From JAHFDS01 sp964593795 (lineage in GTDB: Bacteria > Myxococcota_A > Polyangia > JAHFDS01), in the NCBI GenBank assembly GCA_964593795.1, contig CAZQJC010000048.1, positions 11,559-75,558 on the forward strand: DNA of 64,000 nt. Reading direction: 5' to 3'. The position numbers and the translations under genes were made by a program. Shown here piece after piece: positions 51,301 through 59,954 of this stretch. The notes under the pieces were generated by a model. That model did no database searches, was not told the origin of the DNA, and saw only the letters and a list, made by a program, of their open reading frames with translations. The first letter of the stretch is position 1. Every line of letters starts with the position of its first letter.

Positions 51301-53068
51301 CTGGCTCGACGACCGCGAGGGGACGCGCGCGATGGTCGAGCGGGTGCGTCGCGCCGCCTTCGATTGGGCGCAGCTCGGCCGGTCGCCCGACGCGCTCTGG
51401 GGCCGACGCCCGCTCGCGGAGGTCGCGGCGCTCGAGCTCGACCTGCTCGCGCCGCGCGAGCGGGACTTCCTCGACGCGTGCCACCGCCGCGAGCGCCGGC
51501 GTCGGTGGATGCGCACCGGCACCGTCGCGATGGTGCCGATCCTCCTCGTGCTCGGTTCGACCGGCCTCTGGCTGCAGCGACGTCATGCGCTCCAGGCTCA
51601 GGTCCACGGGCTCCAGCGCGCGGCGACCGCGCGGCTCGCGCAGGGCCGGCAGGCGATGGCTACGCACGAGTCCCTCCGCCGCGAGGCCTTCACGAGGTTC
51701 GACGAAGGTGCCGTCTCCCGCGCCGAGGGGAGCTGGGGCCGCGCCCGCTCTGCGGCGCTCGCCGCCGAGGAACACCTCGAGGCGGCCAGCCAGGTGCTGG
51801 AGCGAGCCCTCATGCTCGATGGCGGGCGCCCGGACGTGCGCCGCTCCCTGGCCGAGATCACGTTCGAGCGTGCGGTGCTCGCCGAGCGCGAGCACCGGAA
51901 GGAGTCCCTCGCGGGTCACCTGCAGCGGCTCGCCGTCTGGGACGAGAGCCGCGAGTTCGTCGGGCGCTGGTCAGCGCCAGCGCCCGTGTCCATCGAGACC
52001 TCGCCTGCCGGCGCCCGGTACAGGCTCGAGCGCTACCACGCCGACGCCTCCGGCCGCCTCGCCGCCGAGCCGGTCAGCCAGGGCACCACGCCGATGCGCC
52101 GCGAGCTCCCTCCGGGGTCCTATCGCGTCCTCCTCGAGCGCACCGATCACGCCCGCGTGGCGTACCCGTTCGTCGTCCACAGGGGGCAGCCGAGCGCGTT
52201 GCAGGTGCGCCTGCTCCCCGAAGCCACCGTGCCCGAGGGCTTCGTCCATATCCCTGCCGGGCGGTTCGTGTTCGGCAGCGGAGACGACGAGTCCCTCCGC
52301 TCCGACCTCATGGCCACGGCGCCGAGCCACGAGACCACGACCGAGGCCTTCCTCGTCGCGAGGCGCGAGGTGACGTTCTCGGACTGGATCGCCTTCCTCG
52401 AGGACCTCCCGCCCGCCGAGCGCGCCCTTCGGATGATCAACCTGCCGAGCGGGGGGACCGGTGGGCCTCTCGGCCTTACGCGCCTTTCCGACGGCGCGTA
52501 TCGCCTGTCGATGCAGCCGGGCTCGCGCCCCTACGCGGCGCGCTCGGGCGCTGCGCTGCGGTACGGAGCGCGGCGCATCCGCGCGGAGCAGGACTGGCTG
52601 CGCTTTCCGGTCATCGGCGTCTCCGCGGCCGACGCGGAGGCCTACGCCGCCTGGCTCGACCGCACCGGGCGCGTGCCGGGGGCGCGCCTCTGCTCGGAGA
52701 AGGAGTGGGAGCGCGCCGCGCGAGGCGCGGACGATCGGCGCTACCCGCACGGCGATCGCCTGGCCGCGGACGACGCCAACTTCGACGAGACCTACGGAAA
52801 GGACCTCGCCGCTTTCGGCCCGGACGAGGTCGGCGCGCACCCCGCCAGCCGCAGCGCGTTCGAGCTCGACGACTTGTGCGGCAACGCGAGCGAGTGGACG
52901 CGCTCGACGTTCGAGGGAGAGCGGTACGTGCTCCGGGGCGGCTCCTACTACTTCGCACGCTTCGTCGTGCTCGCCACCTTTCGCTCCGTCGTGGACGGCG
53001 CCATCCGCGACCCGAACGTCGGGTTCCGCGTCTGCGCCGGGATTTCCCCTGCTCCGCAGGGCAGCTAG
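48374..53068 (+). CDS. Dual Ser/Thr kinase-nSTAND-FGE-like transmembrane protein
   Basis: A 1,564-residue protein. Kinase 1 (about residues 30-290): GQGGMGEVVAV, VAVKRL, HRDVSPQN, DFGVAR, YMSPEQL. Kinase 2 (about 338-605): GQGGMGAVFL, VAVKFV, HRDIKPTN, DFGVAK, YMAPEV. An nSTAND ATPase starts at NPYRGLRAFELEDRAGFFGR (about 617), with Walker A GDSGCGKSS and LLLADQLEEL. A membrane helix lies near 1050-1068, a PEGA-like region near 1204-1285, and an FGE-sulfatase fold at about 1290-1555 (PAGRFVFGSGDDES, CGNASEWTRS, YVLRGGSYYF, NVGFRVC). The FGE active-site cysteines are absent. The kinases should be cytoplasmic and the FGE part extracytoplasmic. Confidence 0.92.
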   Translation: MSELLPDLIPTRPDRRREARRESARTPELRIGQGGMGEVVAVQRGGRLVAVKRLLPRLRSLPALAAQFEREAAIAARLAHPNVLPVLSVGDGEIVLELVHGVSLARAERALADRAEPCPGAVAAEIGRAAAAALGYVFGACGVVHRDVSPQNLLLAFDGRILLLDFGVARMRSDPRWTRTGVLKGKSEYMSPEQLRGEPLDGRADLFGLGVTLWELLAGRSPFVRRENEAQQGTLELAAVGDLAGLRPDLPRDLVAAIARCTALSAEHRPSSGEELANELAQLSEVDAVGPWLRSLLPEIADRETWLASLEPATAREHRQTVGGGAAVRDACFTPPDRVDEYQLLRLVGQGGMGAVFLANDTALQRRVAVKFVTCEDSQARARFLVEARAAARVHHPNVAAVHRVGETLGHPYLISEYVDGDRLDSLAPAPARRAVELTVGLLRGLEAAHAAGVLHRDIKPTNAIVAKDGTVKLLDFGVAKLVEVQEPVRGGRGGAGARITQQGYAVGTPCYMAPEVLCGEPATPRSDIYAVGALLYELCTGEPPFGDLDDEQAACKVLVEDPPPLSDLRAETDPELSAIVARALARDPAARWPSARAMRLALERLFPSVASLAREGNPYRGLRAFELEDRAGFFGRDEDIRAVVARLGTEAAVLVTGDSGCGKSSLCRAGVVPAVLDGALEDQRRWSAILYRPGGDPAYALAAALAPVLGVETGRVVPWILGDSAALALHLERVTSRGRGLLLLADQLEELVTLSSEAGARGAAEAMALFGTGQPGLRLLCTIRGDHLTRVASLPGLGDHLTRAVHLLRMPGRASLREAILAPARARGVSFESDALVGRLVETTLGAAGGLPLLQFALAELWDALTPGDAVITGDLVEQIGGVEGALVRHADGVLARLGDEERRVARRILVRLATNSGTRAIVPAGELLDAAADAAPVLDALVRGRLLCAREGADGGSYEVAHEALLSCWATLRGWLDDREGTRAMVERVRRAAFDWAQLGRSPDALWGRRPLAEVAALELDLLAPRERDFLDACHRRERRRRWMRTGTVAMVPILLVLGSTGLWLQRRHALQAQVHGLQRAATARLAQGRQAMATHESLRREAFTRFDEGAVSRAEGSWGRARSAALAAEEHLEAASQVLERALMLDGGRPDVRRSLAEITFERAVLAEREHRKESLAGHLQRLAVWDESREFVGRWSAPAPVSIETSPAGARYRLERYHADASGRLAAEPVSQGTTPMRRELPPGSYRVLLERTDHARVAYPFVVHRGQPSALQVRLLPEATVPEGFVHIPAGRFVFGSGDDESLRSDLMATAPSHETTTEAFLVARREVTFSDWIAFLEDLPPAERALRMINLPSGGTGGPLGLTRLSDGAYRLSMQPGSRPYAARSGAALRYGARRIRAEQDWLRFPVIGVSAADAEAYAAWLDRTGRVPGARLCSEKEWERAARGADDRRYPHGDRLAADDANFDETYGKDLAAFGPDEVGAHPASRSAFELDDLCGNASEWTRSTFEGERYVLRGGSYYFARFVVLATFRSVVDGAIRDPNVGFRVCAGISPAPQGS

Positions 53069-53078
53069 GAGGATGTGG

Positions 53079-54872
53079 ATGTCGAGAATCCGGAACCTGA
53101 GCATCTGCGCGATCGCGGCGCTGGCCTGTGCGGAGGGCGAGCTGCCCGAGGATGCCCCGGGCCAGGTCTCGCTGGCCGCGAGCACCGTCAATGCGCCGAC
53201 CGTCAATGCGCCGACCGTCAATGGAACCGGCCTGAGCGGGCCCGGGCTCGCTGCGCCCCCGACTGACCCCGCGATCAGCGCGTCCACGCTCGGTGGAACT
53301 GCCATCGGCATCTCGACACTCCAGGGGCTCGTCGTCGCTGGATCGACCGTGCTGGCTCCCGGAAAGGCCGACCCGCTCATCACCGGTCTGGCGAGCGACG
53401 GATCCGGCGAGACCGAGCTGGTCCTGCCCTTGGAACCGCTGTGGGTGTCGTCGAGTGCCGCCCAGGAGCACGGTGCGCTGGCGCTCGGAACCGACTCGGA
53501 GTGGCGCTACTACGGCCCCTACCACGTGCCCGACGCGGCCTCGCTGACCGCCGAGCTGACGCTCGGCTCCGGGCACTCCGTCTTCGTCCGGAGATGCGCC
53601 GCACCGACGGAGACGACGTACGACTGCCGGGCGAAGGACCGTTGCGCCGTCGCGTCGCTGCCGGCGGTTGCCTGCGGCGCGGCCTGGAGCGACGGCATCA
53701 GTCGAACCCCGTTCTGGATCGGGGTCCGGGCCGGGAGCAGCACGATGCGCCTCTACGATCTCGAGGTGCGCGGGCCGTCGAACACGAAGATGCCGATCGG
53801 AGGGGGGTTCTACGATCCCGTCGCGAACGGTGGAGCGGACACGCGGCTGGAGCACCCGCTCGGACGGTGGGCCCCCGGCGTGAGGCTCGAGACCATCGTG
53901 TCGGACGGACGGCCGACGAGCGGGCGCGTGACCGGGCTGGCCTCAGGCATGCGCCTCATGCCCGTCGGCCGCCCCGATCTGCGCGTCGAGATCGGCGCGG
54001 GCGGCACCGTCTCGCCGACCGGGGGGGACTTCAGCGTCACCACGGTCCCGCAGCGCGGAGCCGCCCCACGGGCCATCGGCCTCTGGACCTACGAGGCGTG
54101 GCTCTGGAAGCAGACCGCTGCCGGGGCCTGGAAGCGCTTTCGTTTCTGCCCCAACCCTGCTGGTCGGGCGCTCCTGACGCCCGGACACCTCCACGGTGGC
54201 ACGGTCGTCAAGGGCACCGAGCGAGGCTTCTTCAACCTCTCGTGCCCGGGCGCGACCCTCCAGGAGACCTCCGCGGTGGCGAAGTGCGTCCAGTGGCTCG
54301 GTTACGTGCCAGGACTGAACGAGGACCACCGTCGCACGCACGCGGCCTGCGTGCAGACGCTGCGGGCAAACTACGCGGGCGAGGGGGTGAGCTGGACCCG
54401 AACCGGCGAGGACATCGACCTTTGGGACGATCTCCTCGGAGCACTGAAGAACGACCCCAACCTCGCCTGGGGCTACGACGCTGCGTACGACGAGCTCGGC
54501 GCCATCACCGTCTCGAAAGGCCGGCTCGGCAGCACCTACTGCAACGTCAACTACACGATCCCGCCCAACGTCACGGTCCCCACGTGCGTCGACGGAGCTG
54601 GGAGACCTGGGCTGACGCTCTGCCAGCGCGTCCTGTACTGGCGCGAGCTGGGACTTCCCGAGACGCGCGTCGGGGCACAAGCGGAGGGCTACTGCGCGTA
54701 CCTGAGGGACGTGCGGTGCACGTGGACGCCCAGCAGCGGCTCCGGATCCGTCGCCCCGGGCGGCTCGGGCGGCCAGCTCTCTTGCAGCCTCGTCGACAGC
54801 TACGGCGACCCGCTCTCCAATCCCGCCTACACCGCGATCACCGAGAACGAGGCCTGGTCGATCAAGCATTGA
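53079..54872 (+). CDS. ADYC-domain lipoprotein
   Basis: A 597-residue lipoprotein with signal MSRIRNLSICAIAALAC. AGGAGG is six bases before the ATG at 53079; an ATG at 53073 directly abuts it and is less likely. A short repeat (TVNAPTVNAP) follows. The C-terminal half has the features of the myxobacterial ADYC domain: GLWTYEAWLWKQTAAGAWKR, FNLSCPGATL, AVAKCVQWLGYVPG, and ANYAGEGVSWTRTGEDIDLW where ADYCGDG is usual. It lies 10 bp after the dual-kinase gene, so both are probably one operon. Confidence 0.75.
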   Translation: MSRIRNLSICAIAALACAEGELPEDAPGQVSLAASTVNAPTVNAPTVNGTGLSGPGLAAPPTDPAISASTLGGTAIGISTLQGLVVAGSTVLAPGKADPLITGLASDGSGETELVLPLEPLWVSSSAAQEHGALALGTDSEWRYYGPYHVPDAASLTAELTLGSGHSVFVRRCAAPTETTYDCRAKDRCAVASLPAVACGAAWSDGISRTPFWIGVRAGSSTMRLYDLEVRGPSNTKMPIGGGFYDPVANGGADTRLEHPLGRWAPGVRLETIVSDGRPTSGRVTGLASGMRLMPVGRPDLRVEIGAGGTVSPTGGDFSVTTVPQRGAAPRAIGLWTYEAWLWKQTAAGAWKRFRFCPNPAGRALLTPGHLHGGTVVKGTERGFFNLSCPGATLQETSAVAKCVQWLGYVPGLNEDHRRTHAACVQTLRANYAGEGVSWTRTGEDIDLWDDLLGALKNDPNLAWGYDAAYDELGAITVSKGRLGSTYCNVNYTIPPNVTVPTCVDGAGRPGLTLCQRVLYWRELGLPETRVGAQAEGYCAYLRDVRCTWTPSSGSGSVAPGGSGGQLSCSLVDSYGDPLSNPAYTAITENEAWSIKH

Positions 54873-55328
54873 TCGTTCGCCCGAATCGCGGGCGTTCGCC
54901 ATCGAGCGCCAGGTCTGGGAGGGGCGCCGCGACCCTGGTCAGCCGGCGACTCGCCTGAGCAGACGAGATGGGGGCACGGGTCGGCGGCTTCGCGCCGGGG
55001 GATCTGGCCGTGCCAAGTGTGTAGCGGATCGATCGGGTTGTCGCCGGAGCCCGACGCGGCCGCCGGGACCGCGGCGCCCGAGGGAAAGCGGACGAAGGTT
55101 GGCTGGGTGCGATCGAGCAGCCGCGTGCCGAGGCGTCTCGTCCCATCGAGCGTGGTCCTCGTGAAGGTGGGCTCCATGCGCTTGCACGGATCGATCCCCA
55201 GCCGGCGCACCGCCTCGGGTCCAGCCGCCATCAGGAGCTAGGTCGGGTCGCAGCCGAGGCCCTCGGTGCAGAGGAAGCTGGTTCGCACCCGATCACGCCG
55301 GACCAGCGGGTCGAGTCGTTGCGGTGAC
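54873..55328. other. Gene-free gap with a possible hairpin
   Basis: No convincing gene is seen between the convergent ends at 54872 and 55329. CGCCCG-AATCG-CGGGCG (54878-54894) can form a 6-bp hairpin just after the ADYC gene and may end transcription, although no T run follows. A minus-strand open frame over 54827-55231 lacks any recognisable pattern. Confidence 0.4.
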
Positions 55329-56132
55329 TCAGGGCGAGGGGTGCAAGCGGGCCGACGCACGAAGCGCGAGCAACGGGGCGAGCTCGGGATCTCCTCCGAT
55401 CGCCCGGGGCAGGTCCCGTGTGTGCTGCTCGGCTTGCTCGAGCCAGCGGCGCGCCTCGATCTCGCGGCCCTGGCGCACGAGCACGCTCGCGCCGCGCAGC
55501 CACGCCTCGGGTCTCGCCGCATGGCGAAGGGTCGCGCGCTCGTAGGCAGCGAGCGCACCCGCGAGATCCGCACGACCTTCCAGCAACCAGCCGAGCACGC
55601 ACAGGCCGGCGTAGGAGTTCTCGCTGTCCGCCTCGCGAAGCGCGTCGAGGGCATCGTCCCTTCGCCCGAGCAGCACGGCGGCCAGCCCGAAGCCTGCCCG
55701 ATGTCTCCGGGACCGGGGATCGTCCGCTGCGCTCGTGGCCAGGAGCTGCCAGTATGCGCCGAGGGACTCGCCGACCTGACCGTTCTCGAGCAGCGCACGA
55801 CCGAGCGTCGCTGTGCTGGTTCGCCACTCCTCGGAGACCCAGGGATCTTGCCGCCCCAGCGCCGACGCGATCTCCTTGCGCAAATCGGCGATGTGCCGCC
55901 TTCGCGCTTCCTGGTCGCGCTGCGCGTCTGCGCGGGGCGACGTCGGCTCCCGCGCGAGGCGCCGCACCCACTCGGAGACGCCGCGTCCCGTCGGTTCGGA
56001 GGTCGGCAAAGGAACCGCCACGCCGCCGCCGTCGGCAATGACTTCCTCGGTGCCGGGCCGGAGCCGCATCAAGAGGTGCAGCGACCCGAGGGCGAGCGCG
56101 AGGAATGCAGCGATCAATGCGCGCCTCCGCAT
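55329..56132 (-). CDS. Membrane-anchored TPR protein
   Basis: A 267-residue protein with an N-terminal signal anchor (RALIAAFLALALGSLHLLM) followed by TPR-like repeats over about residues 105-255 (for example LGRALLENGQVGESLGAYW, LGWLLEGRADLAGALAAYE, SVLVRQGREIEARRWLEQA). It starts 4 bp after the hydrolase gene ends, as the last gene of a secretion operon. It may help assemble or regulate the secreted products; not known. Confidence 0.75.
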   Translation of the reverse strand: MRRRALIAAFLALALGSLHLLMRLRPGTEEVIADGGGVAVPLPTSEPTGRGVSEWVRRLAREPTSPRADAQRDQEARRRHIADLRKEIASALGRQDPWVSEEWRTSTATLGRALLENGQVGESLGAYWQLLATSAADDPRSRRHRAGFGLAAVLLGRRDDALDALREADSENSYAGLCVLGWLLEGRADLAGALAAYERATLRHAARPEAWLRGASVLVRQGREIEARRWLEQAEQHTRDLPRAIGGDPELAPLLALRASARLHPSP

Positions 56133-56135
56133 CGC

Positions 56136-58772
56136 CTACTCCGCACACCGGACGTTGGGCATCGTCGCGGGCGCGCTCAGGAGCGAATTGCACCCTTGGG
56201 GCACGCGCCCTTCGCCTTGCTGCCGCAGCCAGCCCTCCACCTTGCAGGACAGGAAGCCGTTCACCGTGCAGTGCGGCCAGTTCTGGTAGTTGGTCGCCGT
56301 CTCGGTCCAGCGCTGGCCGTCCGAGACGAGGCGGTCCACCACGTAGCCTCCGTTTGCCGACTTGCAGTTCGCGAAGTCGCCCCTGGCGTCCAGCGCGGAG
56401 TGAACCGGGATGAAGGCGGGCGTGGCGCGGTAGGTCACCTCCAGCTCGATGGAGAACAAGTTCGCGAGCCTCTTGAACATCCCGTCCAAGAACGACGTGG
56501 CCAGGGGGCCGATCCCCGCCTGCCCGATTTGCGTCGCGACCGCGGCGAGCCCCGTCGACTCGAGGGCGCCCTCGGCGATCGCGCCGAAACCGATCGACGT
56601 GGGCGGTTCGTGCAGATCGGCTGGCGTCAGGTAGAGGGATCCTGGAAGGCAGTCCCTGCTCCCGACCGACCAGCTGCCGTCGCTCCCTGGTTCGTAATGG
56701 AAATGAAAAAGCTCGGCCCGTGCGTCGGTGGTGTTCGAGCGCAGCTCCAGGCCCGCACCATTGGCGACTGCGTAGCTCGGGATGCTCGCTGGCGGGCGTC
56801 CGGCCCGCTGCAGCGACTGGAAGAAGGCGTCCGCCGGTGCGTTGTCCCGGGCGCACGAGAAGTCCTCGGCCCAACCGTCGCACGAGCAATCGTCCGGATC
56901 GGCGCGGTCCGCGAGGATCTGCGCCGCGCTCGGGCTGTTCGCCCGGTACCAGTCGGCCGACCCACGGCTGGCGCAGTGCAGGAGCGTCTGGATGCCCTGC
57001 GAAGCGTCGCCGAGGTTCGCGCCCCGCAGCGGCGAGTCGAGCGCGAACCAGGACTGGACGTGGCTCTGGACGTCCGGGAAGCGAACCAGCGCCGAGCGCA
57101 CGTTGAGCCCACCCTGGCTGATACCCACGACCTGGATCCTCCGGTCGGGGCGCGTCGAGAGCGTGCTCGCGGTCCGAATCCAGTCGGCGACCTCTACATC
57201 CAGTTGCTCCATCGTGCGGCGACCGTCCCCCCAGTCACCGATCATGACGTCGTAGCCTGCCGCCAGCAGTCGGCTCAGGAGGCGCTGCTCTCCGTCCTCG
57301 AACGCCTGCGGCGTCGCGTTCAGCAGCTTGAAGTAGCGGGCTGGCCCATCCTCGTTCAAGGCGTCGATCCCCGGCACGACGAGGACGATGCGATCGCCGA
57401 GGGACTCGCCGCCCTGCCACACCTCGAGCCGGGAGCGAAACGCGCACCTGCCGGCGACGCACTGGCCATAGGCCAGCCCCCGGTCGGGCAGGGCCACCTG
57501 GTCGGAGGCAGAGTACGCGTGTCCGGGAGCCTCGAGGTCAGATCCCATCGCAACCCGGGCCGCCCCGGCGTCGTCTCCGATGGGACAATCGAGCACCGTC
57601 GCGCAGGCCCGCGCGGAGTAGGCGTGGTCACTGGAGAGGACGGCCGTCGCCTTGGGGGTCACGACCTGCGTTGCGTACACGTACGCGCCGAGATGCTCGG
57701 CCCTGGCCACGATCTGCTCGACGGAGAACGGTCCACCGAACTGCATTCCGTCGAACCGGGCTTGCAGCCTCACGGACAGGGTTGCCAGGTCGGGCGCTGG
57801 CGGACCCGCCGGCAGCACGACCCGCGCCCAGCCCGCGCCCTCGCTGAAGACCTGCGCGTTCTGCACGGTCGCACAGTGCGCGGGATCGGAGACGTGGATC
57901 GCATTGGGGAACAGGCCCGACTGGTCGCCCACCCGGACGCATGGCCCCGAACCCGGAATGCCAGAGACCAGCCAATCGAGGCGCATCTCGACGCCGGGGC
58001 GCGGTCTCCCCTCCGTGTCCACGACGCGGATGTACACGACGTCTTTGCCAGGCCGTTCGCGGGCGACGGCGCGGGCTCGGAGCGCGGGAGCCCTGAAATG
58101 AACCGTCTCGCCGACCGTGCTGGCCGCGTGCCGGTAGCCGGAGCTTCCCTGCTGGCCGCAATCGAAGGCCGTGCGGCAGGACGCGCCGCCATCGCCGGCC
58201 ACGCGCTTGTAGTGGAACTCGAAGCGGCCCGTCGAGAACAGCTTGAGCTCGAACTGGTAGGTCCCGAAGGTGCCATCCCCCGCGCGGCGCACGCCGTCCC
58301 AGGCCACCAGGAAGGACTGCCTGCCGAACCCGAAGCGCACGTGGGGCACGGCGGCGCCGGCAGCCGGCCCGGGCACGGTGGTCCAGTCGTCGAGCCACGG
58401 GGCGATGACGTGATCCAGGACCACGTTCTCGCCGGGCGGCGCGTCGAACTGCGAGACAGTCAGCGTGCGCGCCGTTCGCGACTGCGCCGGACCGCGTCCG
58501 AGGACGACGAATCCGTTGACGCTGATCGTGATGGAGGTGAAGGTCTCTCCGTAGTAGGGGAAGGAGAACCCCCAGGGGCCGAAGTCCACGGCCAAGTCGC
58601 CGACACCGGTGTTGTCGAGCGCCGTGGCCAGGGTCGGGGGCACCTCGTAATCCAGCGCGGGAGCGGGCGCGAGGGTGTAGTACGCGCGCGCCCGCGCCGG
58701 CAGCGCCAGCAGCGCCAGCGCCGCTCCGAGCGCCAGGGCCGCGCGAGCCGGTCGGCACCTCGAATAGGACAT
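56136..58772 (-). CDS. Secreted alpha/beta-hydrolase with N-terminal nidogen-like domain
   Basis: An 878-residue secreted protein. The signal ends LALPARARA (about residue 30). The next 220 residues (DFGPWGFSFPYYGETFTSIT, GRFEFHYKRV) match the extracellular nidogen-like beta domain pattern. The C-terminal half is a hydrolase: IVLVVPGIDALN, then DRRIQVVGISQGGLNV with the GxSxG nucleophile, and many Cys. It resembles the hydrolase part of the lipase at 33058-35376 in plan, not in close sequence. It starts two bases after the stop of the small lipoprotein upstream. Confidence 0.78.
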   Translation of the reverse strand: MSYSRCRPARAALALGAALALLALPARARAYYTLAPAPALDYEVPPTLATALDNTGVGDLAVDFGPWGFSFPYYGETFTSITISVNGFVVLGRGPAQSRTARTLTVSQFDAPPGENVVLDHVIAPWLDDWTTVPGPAAGAAVPHVRFGFGRQSFLVAWDGVRRAGDGTFGTYQFELKLFSTGRFEFHYKRVAGDGGASCRTAFDCGQQGSSGYRHAASTVGETVHFRAPALRARAVARERPGKDVVYIRVVDTEGRPRPGVEMRLDWLVSGIPGSGPCVRVGDQSGLFPNAIHVSDPAHCATVQNAQVFSEGAGWARVVLPAGPPAPDLATLSVRLQARFDGMQFGGPFSVEQIVARAEHLGAYVYATQVVTPKATAVLSSDHAYSARACATVLDCPIGDDAGAARVAMGSDLEAPGHAYSASDQVALPDRGLAYGQCVAGRCAFRSRLEVWQGGESLGDRIVLVVPGIDALNEDGPARYFKLLNATPQAFEDGEQRLLSRLLAAGYDVMIGDWGDGRRTMEQLDVEVADWIRTASTLSTRPDRRIQVVGISQGGLNVRSALVRFPDVQSHVQSWFALDSPLRGANLGDASQGIQTLLHCASRGSADWYRANSPSAAQILADRADPDDCSCDGWAEDFSCARDNAPADAFFQSLQRAGRPPASIPSYAVANGAGLELRSNTTDARAELFHFHYEPGSDGSWSVGSRDCLPGSLYLTPADLHEPPTSIGFGAIAEGALESTGLAAVATQIGQAGIGPLATSFLDGMFKRLANLFSIELEVTYRATPAFIPVHSALDARGDFANCKSANGGYVVDRLVSDGQRWTETATNYQNWPHCTVNGFLSCKVEGWLRQQGEGRVPQGCNSLLSAPATMPNVRCAE

Positions 58773-58773
58773 C

Positions 58774-59220
58774 TCAGTGCTCCTCGCCCGGCTGGTAGAG
58801 CGCGTGGACGGCATCGCGCGCCGCCTGCAGGTCGGCCGGATCCACCTGCAGCGTCTGGAGCGAGGCGAGCTGTCGGCGCAGATCCGCCAACAGCGCCTCG
58901 TGTTCTTCCTGACCGAGGTCGCGAGATTGGCCGCGCATGAGCGATGCGATGCTTGCCTCGAGCCCTGCGAAGCGCACGGCTGGATCGAGGGCGGGCGATC
59001 TCTCCATGACCGGCGGTGGGGCCGCGGTCGTCGCCGACCTCGCGCCCCGCTGGGCGCGCAGGTAACGGAGCGACGGCAGCGGAGGCGGGGACGGCGGCTC
59101 GAACCGGCCGAGCGGTGGCGCCCCGCGCGTCGGCGCGGGGGGCGGATCGACGTCGGATTGCTCGACGTCGCAAGCCGAGGTTGCGAGCGCCAAGCTCACG
59201 ATCAGAATCACTGGGTTCAT
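58774..59220 (-). CDS. Lipoprotein, possible partner of the hydrolase
   Basis: A 148-residue lipoprotein: signal MNPVILIVSLALATSAC, a Pro-rich linker, and a helical C-terminus (about residues 85-145: DPAVRFAGLEASIASLM, EALLADLRRQLASLQ) resembling the steric chaperones of secreted lipases in overall shape only. AGGAGG precedes the ATG. Directly upstream of the hydrolase gene, so a chaperone or anchoring role is possible. Confidence 0.65.
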   Translation of the reverse strand: MNPVILIVSLALATSACDVEQSDVDPPPAPTRGAPPLGRFEPPSPPPLPSLRYLRAQRGARSATTAAPPPVMERSPALDPAVRFAGLEASIASLMRGQSRDLGQEEHEALLADLRRQLASLQTLQVDPADLQAARDAVHALYQPGEEH

Positions 59221-59275
59221 GCGGATCCCTCCTGGAAGCGGCGCGCGACCGAGGCCGCGCCGAGCGCGATCCGGT

Positions 59276-59662
59276 TCAGATGCAATAGGCGTAGCCGTAG
59301 GCGATGCAGGTCCACTTGCCGCCGCCGACGGGTGCGCACTCGCACCCCGCGCCGCTCGGAGCGCTCACGCCGCAGGCGCCGGCCACGTTGCGGGCACGTA
59401 GGGGGATGGGACAGACCCGGTTGAGGGCATCGACCTGGCTCCTCGCTGCGCCGGTGGCGAAGAAGTTCCAGGGCCGCGTGAGATCACAGGTCGGGTGTCC
59501 CGGCACCGGGTGCGCACACCGCTTGTGCTCGATCGCCTCGTCGCTCGGGCTCGCCCGGCCGACCAGCTCCTCCTCGGAGACGCCGACGTCCGGCTGGTTG
59601 ACGGCCTCACCACCGCACCCGAGAACACCGAGCAGGACGAGCGTGATCGCAGTTCGCACCAT
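59276..59662 (-). CDS. Small Cys-rich lipoprotein
   Basis: A 128-residue lipoprotein with signal MVRTAITLVLLGVLGC. The mature part has about nine cysteines and ends CECAPVGGGKWTCIAYGYAYC, probably a disulfide-stabilised secreted module. AAGGAGG precedes the ATG. It lies 55 bp upstream of the small lipoprotein-hydrolase-TPR genes and may be the first gene of that operon. Confidence 0.65.
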   Translation of the reverse strand: MVRTAITLVLLGVLGCGGEAVNQPDVGVSEEELVGRASPSDEAIEHKRCAHPVPGHPTCDLTRPWNFFATGAARSQVDALNRVCPIPLRARNVAGACGVSAPSGAGCECAPVGGGKWTCIAYGYAYCI

Positions 59663-59954
59663 GGGGCCTCCTTGCGGGTCGGTGAGAGCCGCCGGGGGCG
59701 GTGCCGACCACGAGGCCCCGTCAGTGCGAAGCGCAGGCCAGGCCAGATCTTCCCTGCATCGCTCGATGTTGCGCAGGCGGCCCCAACTTCTACGAGCGGG
59801 GCTGCGCTGCTGCAACTCGTCGCACCGGTGGGCGAGGGGATCGTCCCTGCGTTCCGATGCCAGTCCGGATGTGCGAGGCGACGATGGAGCTGCGGCTAGA
59901 CCGAGGGGCGCTTGGCCAGACTCCCGGATCCCGCGTCGCGTCGTCGCCCGTCCC

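Noticed and set aside
54827..55231. A 134-codon minus-strand frame in the gap after the ADYC gene
   Set aside because: It overlaps the end of the ADYC gene and has no ribosome site or recognisable pattern, so it is left as a gene-free gap.
59663..59954. Candidate sigma-54 promoter for the small lipoprotein at 59662 (minus-strand TGGCCTG-N4-TCGCA near 59735)
   Set aside because: GG-N10-GC occurs by chance often in this GC-rich DNA, no repeat array or palindrome supports it, and the -24 box is poor.
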